Made by a program: the position numbers and the translations under genes. DNA of 64,000 nt, taken from contig NZ_CP032125.1 in assembly GCF_003544895.1 (NCBI RefSeq), positions 2,494,001-2,558,000 of the forward strand, in the 5' to 3' direction. This DNA is from Profundibacter amoris (lineage in GTDB: Bacteria; Pseudomonadota; Alphaproteobacteria; Rhodobacterales; Rhodobacteraceae). Shown in pieces: positions 42,132-49,141 of the stretch (positions within the stretch are counted from its first letter, which is position 1; the number at the start of each line of letters is the position of its first letter). Below the pieces are notes generated by a model that was not told where the DNA came from, made no database searches, and saw nothing but the letters and a program-made list of their open reading frames with translations.

Positions 42132-42635
42132 ATGACACACTTTCGGGCACATATCAGGTTTCAGACTGCCACCATCGCCGTGGTCGCAGCCTTGTGCCTT
42201 GTGCCCGCCACCACATTGGCCAACCCGTGGAACCCCTATCCGCAGCAAACAGCGCCCGCACTGGCCCCTACACCGGCCCCCGCGCCCAAACCGCAACCGA
42301 AATACTATGAAGAAGCGCCGGCTACGCTGCCCGCAACACAGGCCGCACCAGATGGTCCCAGCCGCTTTGCCCCGCCTGATCTGGACCGCCAGCTATCGGC
42401 CCCGCCGCAAAGCGCGCCCTACATTGCGCCCTATGGATATCAGGGCGCCCCACTCACCCCATATGCCAGCCCACCGGCATATTACGGCCCGCCACCTGTC
42501 GGATATGCACCCGCCTATCCGATGGGCGCCCCGCCATATGGCGGCGGTGCAGGCGGCTACCCCCCGCCACCACTCGGCAACAGTTTCTGGGGTGGACCAT
42601 CCGGTAACAATTATTCCCCGTTCGGGTTCTGGTGA
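42132..42635 (+). CDS. Secreted Pro/Tyr/Ala-rich low-complexity protein
   Basis: A 167-residue protein. A hydrophobic signal (ATIAVVAALCLVPATTLA) ends near residue 30 and the mature part starts NPWNPYPQQ. About 100 residues of Pro/Ala/Tyr (PYGYQGAPLTPYASPPAYYGPPPVGYAPAYPMGAPPYGGG) follow, closing with PLGNSFWGGPSGNNYSPFGFW. The terminal aromatic-Gly-Asn block resembles the start of the next protein. It starts nine bases after the previous gene. Likely an extracytoplasmic structural partner; family not identified. Confidence 0.73.
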   Translation: MTHFRAHIRFQTATIAVVAALCLVPATTLANPWNPYPQQTAPALAPTPAPAPKPQPKYYEEAPATLPATQAAPDGPSRFAPPDLDRQLSAPPQSAPYIAPYGYQGAPLTPYASPPAYYGPPPVGYAPAYPMGAPPYGGGAGGYPPPPLGNSFWGGPSGNNYSPFGFW

Positions 42636-42744
42636 GCAAATCGAAAATAACGACGAGCAATAACAATAAAAAAATGACGGATGGCGGCACAAGTTCCAAT
42701 GCCACGTTCAAGAAATAAACGGAACAATAACAAGGAGATACACA

Positions 42745-43380
42745 ATGCGTAAAACAGTATTCAAAATCGCTCTTGCTGCCGGACTGGGCAGCCTGATGGC
42801 CGTAGGCGCCAGCGCCCAGAACTGGGGTCCGGCCCCTGGCCAGGGTGGCTATTACGGCCCGCCCGCCGGTTACTACGGACCGCCCCCCGGCTATTACAAC
42901 AACAACGGCTGGGGTGGCAATAACTGGTCCCCATGGGGTGGCGGCAACAACAACTGGGGCCCTTGGGGCAACAACAACGGTTGGGGCGGCAACAACTGGA
43001 CACCTTGGGGTGGCAACAACGGTTATAACAACGGTTGGGGCAACAACTGGGGCCCGTTCAGCAGCAACAACAACGGTCGTGGCAATGGCAATGGCGCGTT
43101 CAACTTCGGCTTTAGCGGCGACGTAAAAGGCGAAGGCCAAGGCGAAGGTCAGGGCCGTGGCGAAGGTCAGGGTTATGGCAGCGGGTACGGCAATGGCTAT
43201 GGCAACAATGGCTACGGCAACAACGCCTGGAATCCTGCATGGGGTCCATATCCCGGCCCGCAAGGCCCTTACGGCGCACCTGCTCCGGCTGGCCAACCAC
43301 CAGCAGCACCTGCAGAAGGTGGCGAAGCTGCCGAAATGCAGACACCCACAGCAGACGCTGCCGAAGGCGCCAGCAACTAG
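42745..43380 (+). CDS. Sulfur-globule-protein-like secreted Gly/Asn/Trp-rich repeat protein
   Basis: A 211-residue protein. A signal peptide (MRKTVFKIALAAGLGSLMAVGASAQ) precedes NWGPAPGQGGYYGPPAGYYGPP. Then come six or so repeats of the kind GGNNW(S/T)PWGG and NNNWGPWGNNNGWG, followed by a GEGQGEGQGRGEGQGYG stretch and a Pro/Ala/Glu-rich tail. Composition and repeats resemble the sulfur globule proteins of purple sulfur bacteria, which coat extracytoplasmic sulfur, but low-complexity similarity is weak evidence. It has a strong AAGGAGAT site and a terminator-like hairpin just after it, which would allow higher expression than its neighbours. Confidence 0.72.
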   Translation: MRKTVFKIALAAGLGSLMAVGASAQNWGPAPGQGGYYGPPAGYYGPPPGYYNNNGWGGNNWSPWGGGNNNWGPWGNNNGWGGNNWTPWGGNNGYNNGWGNNWGPFSSNNNGRGNGNGAFNFGFSGDVKGEGQGEGQGRGEGQGYGSGYGNGYGNNGYGNNAWNPAWGPYPGPQGPYGAPAPAGQPPAAPAEGGEAAEMQTPTADAAEGASN

Positions 43381-43402
43381 GGTGATCCCTGTCTGAAAAC
43401 CC

Positions 43403-43430
43403 GTCCGCCCCGCAAATTCGCGGGGCGGAC
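43403..43430. terminator. Strong hairpin after the globule-like gene (terminator or attenuator)
   Basis: A perfect 11-bp GC-rich stem (GTCCGCCCCGC with GCGGGGCGGAC) and a six-base loop, with ATTTTT starting about ten bases beyond. It lies between the globule-like gene and the DUF4412-like gene, whose ribosome site follows, so read-through is probably partial. Confidence 0.7.
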
Positions 43431-43471
43431 GACAAAACCGATTTTTCATGCGGCATCAAAGGGGGGACGAC

Positions 43472-44248
43472 ATGTCAAAGCACAGCATCATATGCACGGC
43501 TTTCACCGTGTTCGCCCTGTTGGCAAGCGCCACTGCGCTCTTTGCCCAGAGTGTTCAGGCCCCGACCGCCAGCGCCCCGAAATCCTATTCCGCAACCGCC
43601 ATTCACGCCCTGCCCAACCAACCAGAAACAACCGGCAAGATCGTTAAATCAGGCCAGAACCTGCGGCTGGAGTTTCAACAAAACGGCAAGCCCGTCATCC
43701 AGATCCTGCGCCCTGCCGATGGCCTCATGTTTGTGCTGGACCCGATCGCCAAAACCTACATCGAAATTCGCGGCCCCGCTGTGCCCGCCACCGCGACTGA
43801 AGGCTATACCAGCCCCTGCCCCGACCAGCCGCCACTGGCCCGTTGCGAGCGCACCGGCAAGGATACCGTCAGCGGCATTTCCGTTGAGCGCTGGGAACTG
43901 GCGGCAAGGCCCGATGATCCGTCACTTGTAATTCTGTGGGATTCCACCCGCCGCCGCGCCTTGCGACAGGAATTCCCCGATGGCCGCGTGATGGCGATGG
44001 CCTTCAAAGCGATGGAAGACGTGGACGGGCGCAAAACCGAACACTGGACCATTCAGGTCACCGCCCCCGACCAGCCCGCCAATACCGGCAGTTGGTGGTT
44101 CGACCCCGAATTGCGCGTTGTGGTGCGCGAGGACATGCCCGGTGGCGAAATCCGCCGTCTGGAAAATATTGAAACCGGCCCTGTTGACCCCGCCGCCTTT
44201 ATGGTGCCGCAGGGGTGGACACGCCAAGATACGCCCACGGGCAACTGA
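43472..44248 (+). CDS. Secreted DUF4412/LolA-like protein
   Basis: A 258-residue protein from MSKHSIICTAFTVFALLASATALFAQ, a signal peptide behind AAAGGGGGG. The mature part is beta-rich: GKIVKSGQNLRLEFQQNGKPVIQILRPADGLMFVLDPIAKTYIEI and later DTVSGISVERWEL, RRRALRQEFPDGRVMAMAFKAMED. This fits DUF4412 or the LolA/VioE superfamily, which carry hydrophobic cargo or lipids in the periplasm. Two cysteines (SPCPDQ, ARCERTG) probably pair. It starts a sub-run with ParA-like, TPR, dynamin and M41-like genes at short gaps. Confidence 0.7.
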   Translation: MSKHSIICTAFTVFALLASATALFAQSVQAPTASAPKSYSATAIHALPNQPETTGKIVKSGQNLRLEFQQNGKPVIQILRPADGLMFVLDPIAKTYIEIRGPAVPATATEGYTSPCPDQPPLARCERTGKDTVSGISVERWELAARPDDPSLVILWDSTRRRALRQEFPDGRVMAMAFKAMEDVDGRKTEHWTIQVTAPDQPANTGSWWFDPELRVVVREDMPGGEIRRLENIETGPVDPAAFMVPQGWTRQDTPTGN

Positions 44249-44264
44249 TCAGGAAAGGCATGCC

Positions 44265-44882
44265 ATGCTGACACTTTACGCCAACTTCAAGGGCGGCACC
44301 GGCAAAAGCACCGTTGTGTTCAACATGGCGGTCTGGCGGCTGGAGCAGGGCCATGACGTCACCGTCTGCGATCTGGACCCGCAACGCACTGTCACCGATG
44401 TGGCCGCCATCCGCGCCGAGGACGGGATCGAACCCGCGCTAAAGGTGGTGCACAAACTGCCCACCCGCGCCAAGGCCAAGGGGGAATGGCTGATTGACGT
44501 GGGCCTGTCAGACATGGATGCGCTGAAGGCCGCGATCAAAATCAGCGACCGGATTGTCATTCCGGTGACCCCCTCGCAGGCCGACATCTGGGCCACGCAG
44601 CAATTTCTGGACATCATCGCCAAGGCCCGCCCCAAAGGCAAACTGCCCCCCGTTCTGGCCTTTATCAACCGCGCCGATCCGCACCCGCGTTCGCGTGAAA
44701 ACGCCGAAACGATGGAGGTGCTGGACATGCTGGAGGGGATCAAACCGCTGGACGCCAAAATGGTGCAGCGGCTGGCGTTCCGGCGTTCGTTCTCCGAAGG
44801 GCTGGCGGTGTTTGAACTGGAACCCAACGGCAAGGCGGCCGCAGAACTGGACGCGCTGGCCGCGGCCATCCACAATGAATAA
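44265..44882 (+). CDS. ParA/MinD-like positioning ATPase
   Basis: A 205-residue P-loop ATPase with the deviant Walker A KGGTGKST near residues 9-16, motif CDLDPQRT and IPVTPSQADIWATQQFLDIIAKA. It lacks an N-terminal DNA-binding domain, as in the small ParA types that place plasmids, carboxysomes and chemoreceptor arrays. There is no ParB next to it. The spacing to neighbours is 16 and 12 bases. Its presence amid secreted and membrane genes suggests it positions a membrane-linked assembly and does not segregate DNA. The target is not visible. Confidence 0.83.
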   Translation: MLTLYANFKGGTGKSTVVFNMAVWRLEQGHDVTVCDLDPQRTVTDVAAIRAEDGIEPALKVVHKLPTRAKAKGEWLIDVGLSDMDALKAAIKISDRIVIPVTPSQADIWATQQFLDIIAKARPKGKLPPVLAFINRADPHPRSRENAETMEVLDMLEGIKPLDAKMVQRLAFRRSFSEGLAVFELEPNGKAAAELDALAAAIHNE

Positions 44883-44894
44883 GGAATAGAAACG

Positions 44895-45536
44895 ATGATC
44901 ATGCCTTTCCTGCGACTTGTTGCCATCTACATCGTCGTCATTCTGGCCGCCGTGCTGTTTTTCAACCGCAACACAGTGATGCCATTGCTGGGGTTTGGCG
45001 GGGATGATGACACCCCCGTCGTGCAAACCGAAACCGCCACAGGCACCCCCGTGGCCAAAGCCATTTCCGAGGCGCCAAAACCCGTGGCCCGCCCCGATGC
45101 GCAGGCCATCGTACAACCCGTGGCCGAAGCGCCCGCGACCCAGCAGCCGCCCAAATACCCTACAGCCGAAACCGCGCAGATCGTTACGCCCACGGCACAG
45201 CCTGCCGCCCCCGCGCCCGCAGCCAAACCCGCCATCAATCTGGAAAGCCGCCTGAAAGAGGCGCGTCAAACCTATTGGAGCCGCGACATGGCCGGTGCCG
45301 AGGCCCGCTACAAAGGGTTGATCAACGATTTCCCCGACAACGCCGATATCAAGGGCGAGCTGGGCAACCTGTACTACGCCCAGCGCCGCAACTCCGAAGC
45401 GGCGGAAATGTACCATCAGGCCGGCGTGCAACTGATCAAGGATGGCAACACCCAACAGGTGATGCTATTGATCGGCGTATTGCAGGCCATCGCGCCCGCC
45501 AAAGCCGCCGATCTGCGCCAGCGCCTTTCCCAGTAA
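44895..45536 (+). CDS. Membrane-anchored TPR protein
   Basis: A 213-residue protein. One N-terminal helix (about residues 5-26), a Pro/Ala/Thr-rich linker (about 30-115), and a C-terminal pair of TPR-like helices (ESRLKEARQTYWSRDMAGAEARYKGLINDFPDNADIKGELGNLYYAQRRNSEAAEMYHQAG). Such proteins bridge partners. The TPR would face the periplasm if the helix is a signal anchor with N-in. It lies between the ParA-like and dynamin-like genes. Confidence 0.72.
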   Translation: MIMPFLRLVAIYIVVILAAVLFFNRNTVMPLLGFGGDDDTPVVQTETATGTPVAKAISEAPKPVARPDAQAIVQPVAEAPATQQPPKYPTAETAQIVTPTAQPAAPAPAAKPAINLESRLKEARQTYWSRDMAGAEARYKGLINDFPDNADIKGELGNLYYAQRRNSEAAEMYHQAGVQLIKDGNTQQVMLLIGVLQAIAPAKAADLRQRLSQ

Positions 45537-45560
45537 CGCCGACAACCGGAACATAGTGAC

Positions 45561-47030
45561 ATGAGCACCTTTCTGAAATCCCGCCTCGCCCGTCTGGAAA
45601 GCCATTTGAAGGCCGAAAACCCCGCGCTACTCGAGGTGCTGCCGACCTATTACAAATTCGACAAGCTGCTTTACAAAACCGGCCTGCTGGATCGGGAAAC
45701 ATCGCTGGCCTCGCGGATTTCATGGTGGCCGCTGATTTCGGTGCTGGGCACGTTTTCCTCGGGAAAATCGACATTTATCAACGCTTACGTCGGGGATGAA
45801 TTACAAAGCACCGGCAATCAGGCGGTGGATGACAAATTCACCGTGATCTGTCACCGCTCGGCCGAAGGTGGCGGCAACCAGACCCTGCCCGGTTCCGCCC
45901 TTGATGCCGATCCGCGCTTTCCTTTCTACCGCATCAGTCACGAGATCGAAAAAGTGGCGCAAGGCGAAGGCAAACACATTGAAAGCTATCTGCAACTGCG
46001 CACCACCGACAAGGAAGCGATCCGTGGCAAGATCATCATCGACAGCCCCGGATTTGACGCCGATGATCAGCGCACATCGACCCTGCGCATCACCGATCAC
46101 ATCCTTGATCTGTCCGATCTGGTGCTGGTTTTCTTTGACGCCCGCCACCCCGAACCGGGCGCAATGCAGGACACGCTGGAACATCTGGTCGCCCGCACGG
46201 TGACGCGCACGGATGCCTCGAAATTCCTGTATGTTCTGAACCAGATCGACACGGCAGCCAAGGACGACAACCCCGAAGAAGTGGTGGGCGCATGGCAACG
46301 CGCGATTGCGCAGGCCGGTCTGACGGCGGGGCAGTTTTACACCATCTATAACGAAAAAGCCGCCAGCCCGATCGAAGACAAGGCCCTGCGCGAACGCTTC
46401 CGCGCCAAACGCGACACCGATCTGGCCAAGATCAAAGAGCGCATGGACGAAGTTGAATTGCAACGCAATTACCGCATCGTTTCGGTGCTGGAAACCGTGG
46501 CCAATGAACTAGAGCACGACGTGCTGCCCAAACTGCGCACCGCAAAGGCAAAATGGCGCCGTGGTGTGCTGATTGGCGACGGCATTGCATTGGGCGCGCT
46601 GGTGGCGGCGGCCATCGGGGCGGCGGTTTATTTCAAGTGGGTGCCCTCATTGGAAATGTTCACCTTTGCCTGGATCAAGGCCAACTGGATCGACGCAACT
46701 GTCGGCGTGGTGGCCCTGGCGATCCTTGCCTTTGCCTTTCATTTCTGGATGCGCGGATTTGTGGCCAAACGCATCGCCAAACCGCTATCGGAATCCTACG
46801 GGCAGGTTGAGTTGAACCTGAAAAATGCATTCCTGAAAAGCGCCGGTGCCTTCCAGTCGATTTTCCGCGTCGAGCCCGCAGGTTGGAGCAAACGCGCTGG
46901 CAAGCATCTACGCACCGTGCGCGAAACCGTGGCCACCCACATCCAGAACCTGAACGACCGCTACGCCGATCCATCGGGCAAAACCGCGATTGCCAAGGAT
47001 GATCCGGCCAAGGCCAAAAAGACCACATAG
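45561..47030 (+). CDS. Dynamin-like GTPase with two membrane helices
   Basis: A 489-residue protein. G1 GTFSSGKST at 63-71, G3 DSPGFD at 161-166 and G4 NQID at 227-230 are intact. A helical middle leads to two hydrophobic segments at about 336-358 and 378-397, then another helical region. This is the dynamin/EHD layout of bacterial membrane-remodelling GTPases. The ParA-like and TPR genes precede it with short gaps, and the M41-like gene follows after 10 bases. A role in shaping or severing membrane around the assembly made by this locus is inferred. Confidence 0.82.
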   Translation: MSTFLKSRLARLESHLKAENPALLEVLPTYYKFDKLLYKTGLLDRETSLASRISWWPLISVLGTFSSGKSTFINAYVGDELQSTGNQAVDDKFTVICHRSAEGGGNQTLPGSALDADPRFPFYRISHEIEKVAQGEGKHIESYLQLRTTDKEAIRGKIIIDSPGFDADDQRTSTLRITDHILDLSDLVLVFFDARHPEPGAMQDTLEHLVARTVTRTDASKFLYVLNQIDTAAKDDNPEEVVGAWQRAIAQAGLTAGQFYTIYNEKAASPIEDKALRERFRAKRDTDLAKIKERMDEVELQRNYRIVSVLETVANELEHDVLPKLRTAKAKWRRGVLIGDGIALGALVAAAIGAAVYFKWVPSLEMFTFAWIKANWIDATVGVVALAILAFAFHFWMRGFVAKRIAKPLSESYGQVELNLKNAFLKSAGAFQSIFRVEPAGWSKRAGKHLRTVRETVATHIQNLNDRYADPSGKTAIAKDDPAKAKKTT

Positions 47031-47040
47031 GACCAAGCAA

Positions 47041-47610
47041 ATGTATACCGAAGCATCCCGCCAGTCCCCCGAAGGCAAATGCGCCGATCTGGCCTTTCGT
47101 CTGGCCGTTTACGAGGCCGGCCACGCCCTGACCGCCCGCGCGTTGAACCTGCATATCCTGTCGGTCCGCATGTTGCCCCGCCCGCCGGTTTTAAGCAGCG
47201 ACAAGACGTTCAGCAACAACGACTGGGTATCCTTCATCGAAGCGCTGGAAATCCGCGTGATCGAATTGTTCGGCGGCCAGATCGCCGAAGAAACCGCCTG
47301 TTCCTGCAACACCTGCGGCATCGGTGATATCGCCCGCGTGGACGAATTATCGCGCCTGATTGCGGGGCTGAAGGGGGAAGAGGACGCCGAAGCGGTGATG
47401 TTTGAACTGGAAGACATCGCGCTGAAAATATTCGCCAAACCCGAATACAAGGACGCCATCATCCCGATCGCCACCTTTCTGGCCGAACGGGTCGAGGCAG
47501 GCGAGGAACTGATCAAAGGCACCGACCTCGAGGCCGAGCTGGACAAATACGTCCCCCGCGCCCCCAAGGAAAAATGGACCAGAAAACTGTTTTCCTTTGG
47601 CCGTAAATAG
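47041..47610 (+). CDS. FtsH/M41-like protein with a degenerate zinc motif
   Basis: A 189-residue protein. LAVYEAGHALTARALNL (about 21-37) lines up with the HEAGHA motif of FtsH-type peptidases, but the first His is Tyr, so zinc binding is probably lost. Other M41-like features remain: IELFGGQIAEETACS resembles the GGR-AEE segment, followed by GIGDIARVDELSRLIAG like the glutamate-containing region. There is no AAA domain or membrane helix. It may bind substrates without cutting or act as a decoy. A stretch of three cysteines (CSCNTC, 81-86) is unusual for the family. Confidence 0.7.
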   Translation: MYTEASRQSPEGKCADLAFRLAVYEAGHALTARALNLHILSVRMLPRPPVLSSDKTFSNNDWVSFIEALEIRVIELFGGQIAEETACSCNTCGIGDIARVDELSRLIAGLKGEEDAEAVMFELEDIALKIFAKPEYKDAIIPIATFLAERVEAGEELIKGTDLEAELDKYVPRAPKEKWTRKLFSFGRK

Positions 47611-47626
47611 CGTTTGAATACGCGGT

Positions 47627-48406
47627 ATGAACCAGACCTACGAATTCCGCCACGCCGTCACCCGCAAACCCGCCGCCAGCATTACCGAGGGGCTGCGCGC
47701 CATTGATACCGGCGCGCCCGATCTTGTGCGAATGCAGGCCGCCCATAACGCCTATGTCGCCACCCTGCGTGAAACCGGTGCCGATGCAGTAGAACTGCCG
47801 CCCCTGCCCGCCTATCCCGACAGTGTTTTCGTCGAGGACACCGCCCTGTGCCTGCCCCAAGGCGCAGTCCTGATGCGCTCGGGCGCGGCAAGCCGTGCGG
47901 GCGAAGTGGCCGAAATGGCCCCGACCTTGCGCCGTCACTATAGCGAGGTTCGCAAGATCAAAGGCCCGGGTACCATCGAGGGCGGGGATATTCTGGTCAC
48001 GCCAAAGGAAATTCTGGTCGGCCTGTCGGATCGCACCAATCAGGCCGGTGTGGATGAACTGGCCCAACTGGTGCAGGACTGGGGCTATAGGGTGCGCAGC
48101 ATCACCGTTCCCCGTGGTGTGCTGCACTTCAAAACCGATTGTTCCCTGCTGGATGGCAAAACCATCCTGTCCACCCCGCGCCTTGCCGCATCGGGGTGCT
48201 TTGACGGCTATAAAGTCATCCACACGGCAGACGGGGAAGAAGCCGCAGCCAATGCCATCCGCTTTAACCAATTCGTGATCATGGCCGCCGGTTTTCCCGA
48301 CACCGCCAAACGCCTGCGTAATGCCGGTTACGAGGTGCGGGAAATCGACAATACGGAATGTGCCAAACTGGACGGCGGCATGTCCTGCTTGTCGTTACGG
48401 TTCTAG
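47627..48406 (+). CDS. ddaH: Dimethylarginine dimethylaminohydrolase-like enzyme
   Basis: A 259-residue guanidino-modifying (pentein-fold) enzyme. It has the acidic SVFVEDTAL motif near 65, GPGTIEGGDIL near 118-128, catalytic His in VLHFKTDCSLL and nucleophile Cys in the terminal GGMSCLSLRF. It hydrolyses methylated arginine to citrulline and amine, or a related substrate. Its stop overlaps the convergent SRAP gene by 12 bases. It is probably not part of the preceding run by function. Confidence 0.87.
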   Translation: MNQTYEFRHAVTRKPAASITEGLRAIDTGAPDLVRMQAAHNAYVATLRETGADAVELPPLPAYPDSVFVEDTALCLPQGAVLMRSGAASRAGEVAEMAPTLRRHYSEVRKIKGPGTIEGGDILVTPKEILVGLSDRTNQAGVDELAQLVQDWGYRVRSITVPRGVLHFKTDCSLLDGKTILSTPRLAASGCFDGYKVIHTADGEEAAANAIRFNQFVIMAAGFPDTAKRLRNAGYEVREIDNTECAKLDGGMSCLSLRF

Positions 48407-49057
48407 CGGCTCGATCAACTCCGGCCCTTGTGCCTTGTTCGAATTCACCGCAACCCCGACCCGATGCTTGCGCAACACCCCGTCCGGGGCGGGCTGCATC
48501 AATCTCGCGGCCCCCTTGCCTTCCTCGCCCAGCCACAGCCCCCATTGATCCGGCGACAGGATCACCGGCATCCGGTGATGCACCGTCGCCATTTCACTAT
48601 TCGCATCCGTGGTGACAATCGCGCAACTGTCCAGCAGGGCATCCCCCTTGTCCCGGCGCTGCCAGATACCGGCAAACACCACCGGCGTACCATCATCACG
48701 GTAGATATACCACGGCAGACGCGCCCCGCCCTCGCCTTTGCTCCATTCATAAAAGCCGGTGGCGGGGATCAGGCAGCGGCGGCTGCGACAGGCATCGCGA
48801 AAGGCGGGTTTTTCGGCCAGCGTTTCCCCCCGCGCGTTGATCAGCAGCGGGCCATCGGTGAGCGTTTTATACCACTGCGGCACAAACCCCCAGCGCATCG
48901 AGACCAGCCGTCGCCCTTCACCGCGGACCACGGCAGAAATGTTGTTCGTCGGGCAAATGTTGTAGTTCGGGGTCACGGGCAGATTGTTCGCAGGCAGGGC
49001 CGCAAACATCTGCGCCATCGCGTCCACCGGCAGGGTCAGGGAAAATCGTCCACACAT
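48395..49057 (-). CDS. SRAP-domain (HMCES/YedK-like) abasic-site protein
   Basis: A 220-residue protein. The mandatory MCGRFS start gives Cys2 after Met removal, which forms a thiazolidine crosslink to abasic sites. Other active-site residues are present: INARGET (Asn), GFYEW (Glu) and VHHRMP (His). The family shields abasic sites in single-stranded DNA, commonly under SOS control. Tail-to-tail with ddaH; a strong terminator lies beyond its start side at 49091-49120 for the next gene. Confidence 0.93.
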   Translation of the reverse strand: MCGRFSLTLPVDAMAQMFAALPANNLPVTPNYNICPTNNISAVVRGEGRRLVSMRWGFVPQWYKTLTDGPLLINARGETLAEKPAFRDACRSRRCLIPATGFYEWSKGEGGARLPWYIYRDDGTPVVFAGIWQRRDKGDALLDSCAIVTTDANSEMATVHHRMPVILSPDQWGLWLGEEGKGAARLMQPAPDGVLRKHRVGVAVNSNKAQGPELIEPLEP

Positions 49058-49090
49058 GGGGATACTCTAACAGGCATGTGCAAAATGCAA

Positions 49091-49120
49091 AACACCCCGC
49101 AGCTTGCAGTGCGGGGTGTT
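49091..49120. terminator. Rho-independent terminator
   Basis: An 11-bp stem (AACACCCCGCA with TGCGGGGTGTT) and an eight-base loop, with T-rich flanks usable in both directions. It sits 22 bases beyond the stop of the 5'-nucleotidase gene and upstream of the SRAP gene start. Confidence 0.85.
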
Positions 49121-49141
49121 TCGCTTGCTATTCAGTCCGGC

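Noticed and set aside
42674-42718. 14-codon ORF (MTDGGTSSNATFKK) ahead of the globule-like gene
   Set aside because: No ribosome site and no reason beyond chance; too short to support.
42850-43210. Repetitive DNA in the globule-like gene as a possible CRISPR or minisatellite
   Set aside because: Repeats are short, imperfect and in codon register (GGNNW-type), so they are coding repeats and not spacer-repeat units.
47627-48406. DDAH gene as part of the efflux/globule run
   Set aside because: It is on the same strand 16 bases after the M41-like gene, but arginine metabolism has no clear link; I kept it outside the proposed system.
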